DNA from: Candidatus Methanophagales archaeon
Lineage (GTDB): Archaea; Halobacteriota; Syntropharchaeia; Alkanophagales; Methanospirareceae
DNA length: 11,860 nucleotides
Assembly: GCA_021161765.1 (NCBI GenBank)
Contig: JAGGZZ010000098.1
Location: 1-11,860, forward strand
Reading direction: 5' to 3'
Below, in pieces: positions 1 through 6,126 of the stretch (within the stretch, counting starts at the first letter, position 1; the number at the start of each line of letters is the position of its first letter). The notes beneath the pieces were generated by a model. That model saw only the letters and a program-made list of their open reading frames with translations, was not told the origin of the DNA and ran no database searches. The translations under genes and the position numbers were made by a program.

Positions 1-530
1 CCCTCTTTATATGCAAAGTGCTGCAGTATTTTGTTATCAGGAAGGGAAATCAAGAGCGAATCATGCGTTTTTATCTGTTCACCGAGCTTTTCTCCCGGAA
101 GGATGTTTCTACCATCGTGCAGGTTCAATTGTATCGTTCCTTCTTTTAGCATTCGCTTATCGTTCACGCGGCACAGCTTCCTGGATGCTTCTTCCTTCGT
201 CATCTTCACCAGCGATAACTTCCCCTTCTCGTCCAAAAGAGCGATATAATTGGTTTTCAGGACGGGAATGGAAAGCACGTCGAAGACACCCACGGGGAAC
301 TTATGGTCTTTTCTCACTCTTCCATTAACTACTATATTGCCCTCATTCAATACCCTTTTCGCTTCTCTACTGTTATCCGCTAACTTCAGCACGTCCCTTA
401 CGAGCAAAAGCAAGGGCACGCTTCTGTCCCCGGGATGTGGTCCGGGTCGGGGTTTTACCGTCCAGTAGGCGGTTTTCCTTTCTATTCGACGGCTGCGGGG
501 TGCCGCTATCCTCTTTTGATGTTTTTCCAT
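1..530 (-). CDS. rps4e: 30S ribosomal protein S4e, 3' end off the left edge (partial)
   Basis: Structural protein of the small ribosomal subunit, found in archaea and eukaryotes. The minus-strand frame opens with ATG at 530 (MEKHQKRIAAPRS) and stays open to the edge, giving 176 of the roughly 235 residues usual for the family. S4e landmarks are clear: the N-terminal KHQKRIAAP, then PRPGPHPGDRSVPL, the S4 RNA-binding segment REAKRVLNEGNIVVNGRVRK, KFPVGVFDV, the central KLCRVNDKRMLKEGTIQLNLHDG and, at the edge, ISLPDNKILQHFAYKEG. No strong Shine-Dalgarno precedes the start; AT-rich TATA-like sequences lie 30-65 nt upstream. In many archaea rps4e sits between the L24 and L5 genes in the spc operon. 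Here the upstream neighbour is cdc48, so this copy starts its own transcript. The missing C-terminus is only because the window ends. Confidence 0.95.
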   Translation of the reverse strand, partial: MEKHQKRIAAPRSRRIERKTAYWTVKPRPGPHPGDRSVPLLLLVRDVLKLADNSREAKRVLNEGNIVVNGRVRKDHKFPVGVFDVLSIPVLKTNYIALLDEKGKLSLVKMTKEEASRKLCRVNDKRMLKEGTIQLNLHDGRNILPGEKLGEQIKTHDSLLISLPDNKILQHFAYKE

Positions 531-586
531 TTTTAGCTAAACTGCATATTATCGTATTTCTAAATATATCTATGTATGTCGCATTC

Positions 587-594
587 TATTTAAA
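587..594 (-). promoter_or_regulatory. Candidate TATA box for rps4e
   Basis: The minus strand reads TTTAAATA at 594-587, about 57 nt upstream of the rps4e ATG, which would place transcription start near 565. A second AT-rich candidate, TATATTTA at 568-561, would give a very short leader. Neither has a convincing BRE, so the choice between them is open, but with cdc48 ending more than 200 nt upstream some promoter is expected here. Confidence 0.4.
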
Positions 595-610
595 GGAAAT
601 ATAAAAATAG

Positions 611-742
611 AAAATTATTCATGCCAAAGATGAATTTCAGGATGCTGACGAGTTGAGAATTAGAAATAGGTTCTATCTCGCTCTTTTTCACTTCCAGCAG
701 TCCGCGGAAAAGGCACTTAAACCTTTTCTTTATAAGAAAGGG
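611..742 (+). pseudogene. HEPN-domain protein relic (central fragment)
   Basis: The plus-strand frame beginning after a TAG at 608-610 encodes AKDEFQDADELRIRNRF, then YLALFHFQQSAEKALKPFLY and KKG. This is the core of a HEPN domain, whose family pattern is roughly (A/L)xFHxQQ(A/S)AEKALKAxLxxKG. No start codon or N-terminal helix precedes it. After KKG the frame runs into sequence antisense to cdc48 with no HEPN similarity and stops in the TAA at about 818. HEPN proteins are small alpha-helical proteins, often RNases, usually paired with MNT nucleotidyltransferases in toxin-antitoxin modules. No MNT gene is present. It reads as a fossil about 44 residues long, and the only recognisable coding trace on the plus strand of this window. 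Confidence 0.7.
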
Positions 743-745
743 TTT
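719..745 (-). terminator. Hairpin at the cdc48 3' end
   Basis: Positions 719-730 (AAACCTTTTCTT) and 734-745 (AAGAAAGGGTTT) form a 12-bp stem with one mismatch or wobble and a 3-nt TAT loop. The stem overlaps the cdc48 stop codon at 746-744. It is not followed by a T-run in the minus direction, so a classical archaeal U-tract terminator is not evident. It may act as a 3' processing or stability element, or be incidental, since its bases also encode the end of the HEPN relic. Confidence 0.35.
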
Positions 746-2957
746 ATGCATAGGCGTATTTCACGAAATCCTCCGCTTTACCTTCAAACTCCTCCTTCGC
801 TTCTGGTGTTACAGTTGGCCTTACGCTCTTAATCGCGGCTTCAAAATGCTCTTTCTTTACCACTATGTTCTTTGTTGCCTTGTTTACGTGCTCCTCACTT
901 ATTCCTGAGGTGATGAACTCACGTAAAGCACTCATCACCGCTTCTTTCACGATTGCTTCTATGTCTGCACCGACATATCCGTCTGTTCGTTTCGCAAGTT
1001 TCTCTACATCCACGTCCTCCCCTATCGGCTTCCCTCTGAGATGAACATCGAAAATTTTTTTCCTCCCCTCTTCATCCGGCGGTTGTATGTATATCAACCG
1101 GTCAAGCCTGCCTGGTCGCAGCAGTGCGGGGTCTATCATATCAGGTCGGTTTGTCGCTGCTATGATAATCACCTCTTTTAGCTCTTCCAAGCCATCCATC
1201 GCAGTCAACATCTGTGAAACCACTCGCTCCGTCACGTGCGAGTCAAACCCCGCGCCTCTCACAGGTGCAATAGAATCTAATTCATCAAGGAAAATAATGC
1301 ATGGTGCGGCTTGTTTTGCCTTCCTGAAAATCTCGCGAACCGCCTTCTCGCTCTCCCCCACCCATTTAGAGAGCAGTTCCGGTCCTTTTATCGAGATGAA
1401 ATTCGCCTCGGTCGCATTCGCCACCGCCTTCACCAGCATCGTCTTTCCCGTTCCCGGCGGTCCAAACAAGAGAATACCTTTCGGTGGTTTGGTATTCAAA
1501 CGAGAGAAAACACCGGGATATTTAAGCGGCCATTCTACGACTTCTTTTAATTCCTGTTTCGCGTTCTCTAAACCCCCTATGTCGTCCCACTTCACATTCG
1601 GCACTTCTACAAAGACTTCGCGAAGTGCAGAAGGCTCGGTGTTCTTTAACGCTCCACTGAAATCTTCTTTTGTTACCCTCAGCTTTTCCATCACCTCCGG
1701 TGGTATCTCCTTCTCTATGTCTATCTCAGGCAGTATTTCCCGTAGTGCGTACATCGCAGCTTCTTTACACAACGAAGCGAGGTCTGCACCGACGAATCCA
1801 TGCGTGATGTCCGCGAGCTCCTTTAGATTTACGTCCTCTGCCAGTGGCATTCCCCTCGTATGCACTTGCAATATCTCTTCACGACCATTCCGGTTCGGAA
1901 TGCCTATTTCTATCTCACGGTCAAACCGACCTCCTCTTCTTAATGCCTCGTCCAGTGCGTTCACTCTGTTCGTCGCGCCGACCACCACTACTTGCCCTCT
2001 TGATTCTAGACCATCCATTAGAGAAAGAAGCTGGGCTACTACTCTTCTTTCTACTTCTCCCGTTGTCTCCCCCCGCTTCGGCGCAATGGAATCCAATTCA
2101 TCAATAAAAATAATAGAAGGTGCATTTTTACCCGCTTCCTCAAATATATCTCGTAGGTGTTTCTCACTTTCTCCGTAAAACTTGCTCATTATCTCAGGAC
2201 CCGAAATAGAGAAGAAATTGGCGTCGGTTTCACTTGCCACTGCTTTTGCTATTAATGTCTTTCCCGTTCCCGGGGGTCCGTGCAGGAGAACGCCCTTCGG
2301 CGGGTCTATTCCCAATCGCTCGAATAGCTCAGGATGTCTCAGTGGCAGTTCTATCATCTCCCTTATCATGCCTATCTCACGCTTTAGACCGCCAATGTCC
2401 TCGTAAGTCACGTGAGGAACGCCTACTGCTCCTTCTCTCGGTTTACGAAGCATAATCTCCGTGTCCATTTGCGGTATTACCGTGCCTAAAGGAACGGTAT
2501 TGGTAACAACAAAAGTAATGGGATTGCCAAGCATTTCGACCCGTATAATCTGCCCTTTTGTAATTGGCCGTCCTTTCAGTATCCTTGCCAGGTATCTCTC
2601 ACCACCTGCGATTCTTACCGGCTGTGTAGGCTCAAGTGTAATTCTTTTTGCATCCTTCACCGTCGTCTTTTTCACTCGCACGCGGTCATCTATGGCGACA
2701 CCCGTATTGCTCCTTATATTCCCATCTATGCGTATGATTGATTTATTGCTGTCAGGGGAATACCCGGGCCATACAATAGCAGTAGCAATATTCTTGCCTT
2801 CTATTTCTATCACATCCCCACTTACAACACCAAGTTTACGCATTGTTTCCGCGTCTATTCTTGCTATTGCTCTGCCCGCGTCTCGGTGATACGCTTCTGC
2901 TACCTTCAATGTCACTGATTTGTCTTTTCCCTCGTCATCTCCACCTCGGTCTTTCAT
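744..2957 (-). CDS. cdc48: Cdc48/VAT-type AAA+ ATPase (p97 homologue)
   Basis: Hexameric cytosolic unfoldase that extracts and unfolds proteins, probably feeding the archaeal proteasome. From the ATG at 2957 it is 737 residues, close to the 745 of Thermoplasma VAT. Order: N-domain (about 14-185, double-psi barrel start KVAEAYHRDAGRAIARID); D1 with Walker A GPPGTGKT at 227-234, Walker B IIFIDELDS with DE at 286-287 and an arginine-finger segment RRGGRFDRE; D2 with Walker A at 499-506, Walker B IIFLDELDS with DE at 558-559 and RPGRLDR. Both ATPase sites look intact. The C-terminus YAYA has a penultimate Tyr, like the HbYX proteasome-docking motif. Start: GAGGGAG at 2973-2967 lies 9 nt before ATG 2957 but only 3 nt before ATG 2963. 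The ATG at 3008 lies upstream of the TATA box and is unlikely. Stop is TAA. Confidence 0.96.
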   Translation of the reverse strand: MKDRGGDDEGKDKSVTLKVAEAYHRDAGRAIARIDAETMRKLGVVSGDVIEIEGKNIATAIVWPGYSPDSNKSIIRIDGNIRSNTGVAIDDRVRVKKTTVKDAKRITLEPTQPVRIAGGERYLARILKGRPITKGQIIRVEMLGNPITFVVTNTVPLGTVIPQMDTEIMLRKPREGAVGVPHVTYEDIGGLKREIGMIREMIELPLRHPELFERLGIDPPKGVLLHGPPGTGKTLIAKAVASETDANFFSISGPEIMSKFYGESEKHLRDIFEEAGKNAPSIIFIDELDSIAPKRGETTGEVERRVVAQLLSLMDGLESRGQVVVVGATNRVNALDEALRRGGRFDREIEIGIPNRNGREEILQVHTRGMPLAEDVNLKELADITHGFVGADLASLCKEAAMYALREILPEIDIEKEIPPEVMEKLRVTKEDFSGALKNTEPSALREVFVEVPNVKWDDIGGLENAKQELKEVVEWPLKYPGVFSRLNTKPPKGILLFGPPGTGKTMLVKAVANATEANFISIKGPELLSKWVGESEKAVREIFRKAKQAAPCIIFLDELDSIAPVRGAGFDSHVTERVVSQMLTAMDGLEELKEVIIIAATNRPDMIDPALLRPGRLDRLIYIQPPDEEGRKKIFDVHLRGKPIGEDVDVEKLAKRTDGYVGADIEAIVKEAVMSALREFITSGISEEHVNKATKNIVVKKEHFEAAIKSVRPTVTPEAKEEFEGKAEDFVKYAYA

Positions 2958-2988
2958 CGCCATTTTCTCCCTCTTGCTTTTTTTATTG

Positions 2989-2996
2989 TATATAAA
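2989..2996 (-). promoter_or_regulatory. TATA box of cdc48
   Basis: The minus strand reads TTTATATA at 2996-2989, a near-consensus archaeal TATA box. Transcription would start near 2966, giving an almost leaderless mRNA or one with a very short leader. A start that close would leave the GAGGGAG site (2973-2967) outside or at the very end of the mRNA, so either the true start lies slightly upstream or the site is not used. The element argues against translation from ATG 3008. Confidence 0.65.
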
Positions 2997-3023
2997 GTAT
3001 AATTTCATTCTATTTAAGTTAAG

Positions 3024-3043
3024 ACACGGATTTACACGGATTT
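3024..3043. repeat. Tandem 10-bp duplication
   Basis: ACACGGATTT occurs twice head to tail (3024-3033 and 3034-3043), between the cdc48 promoter and the end of the NifH reading frame. The second copy overlaps the TAA at 3044-3042 that ends the extended NifH frame. Confidence 0.8.
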
Positions 3044-3918
3044 ATTTACGTCCATACTTCGCTTTTGTCATCCTTCGGATTTCCCGACCGATTATCATCA
3101 TCTCTTCCGCCGATAATGGTGTGGGAACAGAAGTCTGTGAGTTGTTGTATATCTTCTATGCGAACTCCCTGAACAAATCGGCAATGCCATTCGTGGGGTC
3201 ATATTCAATTACGGTATTGCCATCTATTTCGGCTTCGGCAATCTCATGCGCATTGGGTATATGTCCAATGACCTGCGAGCCAATCTGTCCCGCGAAATCG
3301 TAAACCACGTCCGCTTCATCCAGCATGCCACGAACGTTGTAGATGATGCCCCCTAATGGCGACCCGCCTTTGTTTGCGAACTCGCTTATGCCCTTACAGA
3401 TATTGTTTGCTGCGTAAAGAGCGAGATAATCCGCAGACGTTATGACATAGACCTCATCTGCCAATCCTCTTCGCAGCGGCATTGCAAAACCACCGCAGAC
3501 CACGTCGCCAAGCACATCATATCACGAGGTCTGGCTTTAGTTTCTCAAACGCATTCATCCGCTTGAGCAGGTCTATCGCGACAGTAACGCCTCTACCCGC
3601 ACATCCGAAACCGGGGCGCGGACCCCCGCACTCGGCACAATAAACGCCCCTATAACCCCGGTGGATGACGTCCGCAAATTCAATTTTTTTTCCTTCCACG
3701 AGCTCTTCTAACCCAAGCCGTTCTATTCCTTTATCCCGTGATATGTCGAGTATGGTGGGTATCTGAACCTCACCGGTCAGGTTTCTGGTACAGTCTGCCT
3801 TGGGGTCGCAGCCAATCATCATCACGGATAGCCCCTGCTCAGCCAATGCCGCAGCGATGTTCGACCCTGTCGTGGATTTTCCTATTCCTCCTTTGCCATA
3901 AAATGCTATTTGTCTCAT
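3042..3918 (-). pseudogene. NifH-family iron protein gene interrupted by a 2-nt frameshift and an in-frame TAG
   Basis: NifH-family proteins are [4Fe-4S] ATPases that donate electrons to nitrogenase or, in related groups, to tetrapyrrole-reducing partners (CfbC, BchL). ATG at 3918 gives MRQIAFYGKGGIGKST with the P-loop at residues 8-15 and cluster ligand Cys106 in GFGCAGRGV. The frame hits TGA at 3519 after KPDLVI; a two-base shift there restores YDVLGDVVCGGF (second ligand Cys) through AEIDGNTVIEYDP and LFREFA. Then a TAG (3158-3156) is followed in frame by KIYNNSQTSVPTPLSAEE and GREI to a TAA at 3042, a tail the family normally has. Repaired length is 292 residues, normal. The sequence resembles NifH-like groups outside true nitrogenase, and no NifD/K is visible. 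A TTTAAATA at 4045-4038 may be its promoter. Either a young pseudogene, a sequencing error, or (for TAG) pyrrolysine readthrough. Confidence 0.85.
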
Positions 3919-3926
3919 CTTTTTTA

Positions 3927-3957
3927 GGTTTGAAGTTTGAGTGGTGAGGTTTGAGGG
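3927..3957 (+). repeat. G-rich low-complexity stretch upstream of the NifH-like gene
   Basis: The plus strand here is built of short GGTTTGA, GTGGTGAG and GGTTTGAGG units. It resembles the G-rich repeats around the four-helix-bundle gene but lies on the opposite strand. It occupies the leader of the NifH-like gene, which has no recognisable Shine-Dalgarno site. Confidence 0.5.
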
Positions 3958-3980
3958 ACCAGAGTGCTATCATCTGTTTT

Positions 3981-4011
3981 CTCACACCACATACCTTACA
4001 CCTTCACCTCC
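3981..4011 (-). repeat. G-rich direct repeat, downstream copy
   Basis: On the minus strand this reads GGAGGTGAAGGTGTAAGGTA followed by TGTGGTGTGAG. It closely matches the copy at 4223-4260 in the same orientation; the GGTGT(A/G)AGGTATG core differs at one base. It encodes the abnormal last residues (GGEGVRYVV) and stop codon of the four-helix-bundle fragment, so it probably marks the breakpoint that truncated that gene. Confidence 0.65.
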
Positions 4012-4227
4012 TCTCGTTTTTGGTTTGAGAGGGATTTTATTTAAATGTTGTCTCTTATAACCTTCTGCGATGTTCACTACAACAGAAGCTGCAGAACGCC
4101 GAATTTGCGATGTTAATCCGAACTTTTCTTCATTTGGAAACTGCTGCGTAACTTTATAAACTTCGAGCACAAGCTCATGGCTCTTCTGCCATACATTCAG
4201 ATTCTCAAACCTTTTTATTTTACTCAT
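3982..4227 (-). pseudogene. Truncated four-helix-bundle protein (S23/IVP family)
   Basis: The N-terminal part matches the four-helix-bundle family encoded by 23S rRNA intervening sequences and by free-standing genes: FENLNVWQKSHELVLEVYKV, TQQFPNEEKFGLTSQIRRSA, ASVVVNIAEGYKRQ. Family members are usually about 115-125 residues and continue with the third and fourth helices (FL..A.GSL.E.E type). Here the match ends after EGYKRQ and the frame continues as HLNKIPLKPKTRGGEGVRYV to a TGA, about 81 residues in all. The last nine residues come from a G-rich repeat, not from the family. ATG 4227 is preferred to the GTG at 4242 because the residues before it are also encoded by repeat sequence. Function of the family is unclear; a truncated copy probably does not fold normally. 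The same genes in other genomes spread as mobile-like units. Confidence 0.75.
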
Positions 4228-4260
4228 ACCTTCATACCTCACACCTCCCTTCCCACCTCC
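4223..4260 (-). repeat. G-rich direct repeat, upstream copy
   Basis: On the minus strand it reads GGAGGTGGGAAGGGAGGTGT followed by GAGGTATGAAGGTATGAG. It overlaps the start codon of the four-helix-bundle fragment (ATG 4227) and supplies purine-rich, Shine-Dalgarno-like sequence. It pairs with 3981-4011 as a direct repeat about 210 bp apart. Confidence 0.65.
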
Positions 4261-4270
4261 TTTTTGGCTT

Positions 4271-4304
4271 ACATGTCTTATAGGTATGATATAAGGTCTT
4301 CCAT
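4271..4304 (-). pseudogene. Relic of the 3' end of a FecCD/BtuCD-type ATPase gene
   Basis: These 34 bases match 6170-6203, inside the 3' end of the importer ATPase gene, at 29 positions. In the corresponding frame the relic encodes RPYIIPIRHV, against RPYIVPIRPV near the C-terminus of the intact ATPase; that segment is typical of the family's last residues. The rest of such a gene is missing: the permease stop codon lies 2 nt upstream of the relic and the G-rich repeat follows it. It is a fossil of a second importer ATPase gene or of a duplicated gene end. Confidence 0.7.
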
Positions 4305-4305
4305 T

Positions 4306-5079
4306 TTAATCCACTTCAACATTTCCGAAAAAATACGTGCTTAAACCGATCATAAAGATACAAAAACATACCAAAACGAGCAGGTCTAAGATTAAAGAGA
4401 AATGTGCCATCCCAATCAGGGAATACCTCAGTCCATCAACACCATAAGTTAAAGGATTGATGTAGCTCAAATATTTTAGCCAGAGCGGCAATCGCTCTAA
4501 TGGAAATAATGCGGAGGACAAGATAAAAATAGGAAATGTGAAAAGAGTCATTATTAAATGAAAACCCTGCATGTCATTTATTATTGATGCGAATATCAGT
4601 CCTAAACAAACAAATGAAGTAGCAATTAGAATCATGCATATTACAGCGGACAAAAAACCTAAAAGTCCTGTTATCTTGAAACCGATCCCCATCGCGATTA
4701 ACAATATTAAAATTCCTTGTAGTAGTGCCGTTGTCATTCCTCCCAGTGTTTTACCTAAGACAATAGAAACCCTGCTAACAGGTGCAACCATTATTTCTTT
4801 CAAGAATCCAAACTGTCTATCCCAGATAACGGACAGCCCACTCGTAATTGAATTGAAAAGCAAAGCCATTCCAATAATGCCAGGTGCAAGAAAAGCTATA
4901 TAATTGACTCCCGGTGGCATGTCGGAGAATTTAAAAGCGGCGTCAAATCCCATTCCTAAAAAGAGAAGAAAAAAGAGCGGCATCGCCAATGAGCCAATGA
5001 GTCTGCTCCTTGCCCTGAAAAACCTCTTCATTTCCCTGAGCCAGATGGTATATATTGCAGTAAAATCAAGTGATTTCAT
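4306..5079 (-). CDS. ABC-2 type exporter permease (DrrB-like)
   Basis: Integral membrane subunit of an ABC-2 exporter, 257 residues. A short cytoplasmic N-terminus with IWLREMKRFFRARSRLIGSL, typical of the ABC2_membrane family, is followed by about six hydrophobic segments (roughly 30-48, 60-78, 107-130, 137-165, 172-192, 226-250). The amphipathic stretch FLKEIMVAPVSR around 92-104 is the conserved coupling region of the family. The ATG at 5079 overlaps the upstream ATPase stop by 4 nt (ATGA), so the two are translationally coupled and form one transporter. Substrate cannot be told from sequence; relatives export drugs, lipids or glycoconjugates. The C-terminus YFFGNVEVD is plausible for the family, but immediately beyond the stop lies the importer-ATPase relic in the same frame, so the last few codons may have been affected by that rearrangement. 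Confidence 0.9.
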   Translation of the reverse strand: MKSLDFTAIYTIWLREMKRFFRARSRLIGSLAMPLFFLLFLGMGFDAAFKFSDMPPGVNYIAFLAPGIIGMALLFNSITSGLSVIWDRQFGFLKEIMVAPVSRVSIVLGKTLGGMTTALLQGILILLIAMGIGFKITGLLGFLSAVICMILIATSFVCLGLIFASIINDMQGFHLIMTLFTFPIFILSSALFPLERLPLWLKYLSYINPLTYGVDGLRYSLIGMAHFSLILDLLVLVCFCIFMIGLSTYFFGNVEVD

Positions 5080-6083
5080 CTTTTTCCTCCCATTCTCATA
5101 CTTGCTTTTGCTTTCATTCTAATTTGCTCTTTTACACTTGCTTCTTGCTCCCTGATCGTTCTTCCAGTGAATGTAAGAAAAACGTCCTCTAAGGTCGGTT
5201 TGCGCAAACTAACAGAATGAACAAGAACACCTTCTTCATGAGCAAGACGCAGTATCCGTGGTATCATTATTTCACCATTTTCCACACTCAAAAATAAAAA
5301 ATCGTCATGCAAACGTATTCTTTTTATGAACTCAATTTTTGTTAATATATCTGAAAATTTTACACCATCAGAAACCTGTACGGATATTATATCTTCACCA
5401 ATAGCGTTTTTCAGGTTGTTTGGCTTATCTAAGGCGATTATTTTGCCATTGTCAATGATTGCAACTCTATCGCAAAGATAATCTGCCTCTTCCATATAGT
5501 GAGTGGTTAAGACAACCGTTACCTTTTGAGCTTTGTTCAGCCTTTTGATATATTCCCAAATGCGGTGCCTTGTTTGAGCATCCAAACCAAGCGTTGGCTC
5601 ATCTAAAAAAAGAACCTTTGGATAGTGCATCAGTCCTCGAGCAATTTCTAATCTCCGCTGCATTCCGCCGGAATAAAATTTAACGAAAGCTTTTGCTCTG
5701 TCGTTTAGCTCAACCAAATCTAAGACTTCGGCGATTCTCTTCTCTCTTACTTCTTTATTTAGACCGTACATTCGGGCATGAAAATCCAGATTCTCTCTAC
5801 CTGTTAATTCCGTGTCTACACTGGGGTCTTGAAAAACAATGCCAATAGACCTTCTCACTGCATCCTGTTCTTTTAGAATGTTGTGGTGCCATACTTCTGC
5901 AAAACCTGAAGTGGGCTTGAGTAAAGTAGCCAGCATTTTGATTATTGTCGTTTTGCCCGCACCATTGGGACCAAGCAGTCCAAATATCTCTCCTCTTCTT
6001 ATACCGAGGCTTACGTTATCTACTGCCTTAATATTTCCATACTTTTTTGTCAGCTCTATGGTTTGAATTATGTGCTCGTTCAT
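5076..6083 (-). CDS. ABC-2 exporter ATPase (DrrA/CcmA-like)
   Basis: ATP-hydrolysing subunit of the exporter whose permease follows with a 4-nt overlap. It has 335 residues: a nucleotide-binding domain (about 5-230) plus a C-terminal extension of roughly 100 residues, as in daunorubicin-resistance DrrA-type ATPases. Walker A GPNGAGKTT is at 38-46, Q-loop Gln at 85 (FQDPSVD), signature YSGGMQRRLEIARGL from 137, Walker B VLFLDEPT at 157-164 and the switch His at 195 (TTHYMEEAD). The signature is SGGM rather than SGGQ, common in this subfamily. All catalytic residues are present. It starts 43 nt after the importer ATPase gene ends; the gap carries no clear promoter and no strong Shine-Dalgarno, only GCGGGG about 10 nt upstream, so it may be read with btuCD-type genes or from a weak internal promoter. 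Substrate unknown. Confidence 0.93.
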   Translation of the reverse strand: MNEHIIQTIELTKKYGNIKAVDNVSLGIRRGEIFGLLGPNGAGKTTIIKMLATLLKPTSGFAEVWHHNILKEQDAVRRSIGIVFQDPSVDTELTGRENLDFHARMYGLNKEVREKRIAEVLDLVELNDRAKAFVKFYSGGMQRRLEIARGLMHYPKVLFLDEPTLGLDAQTRHRIWEYIKRLNKAQKVTVVLTTHYMEEADYLCDRVAIIDNGKIIALDKPNNLKNAIGEDIISVQVSDGVKFSDILTKIEFIKRIRLHDDFLFLSVENGEIMIPRILRLAHEEGVLVHSVSLRKPTLEDVFLTFTGRTIREQEASVKEQIRMKAKASMRMGGKR

Positions 6084-6126
6084 TTTTCAAAAAACCCCGC
6101 ATAAAATCTTGCACTTTATCTATCAC

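Noticed and set aside
1087..2178. Long plus-strand open frame (363 codons)
   Set aside because: It is antisense to the two ATPase domains of cdc48, has no family features, and its length follows from codon bias of the real gene on the other strand.
2964..3008. Upstream ATG at 3008 as the cdc48 start
   Set aside because: It lies upstream of the TATA box, and the extra 15-17 residues (MKLYFIYNKK...) have no counterpart in the family. The Shine-Dalgarno site fits ATG 2957.
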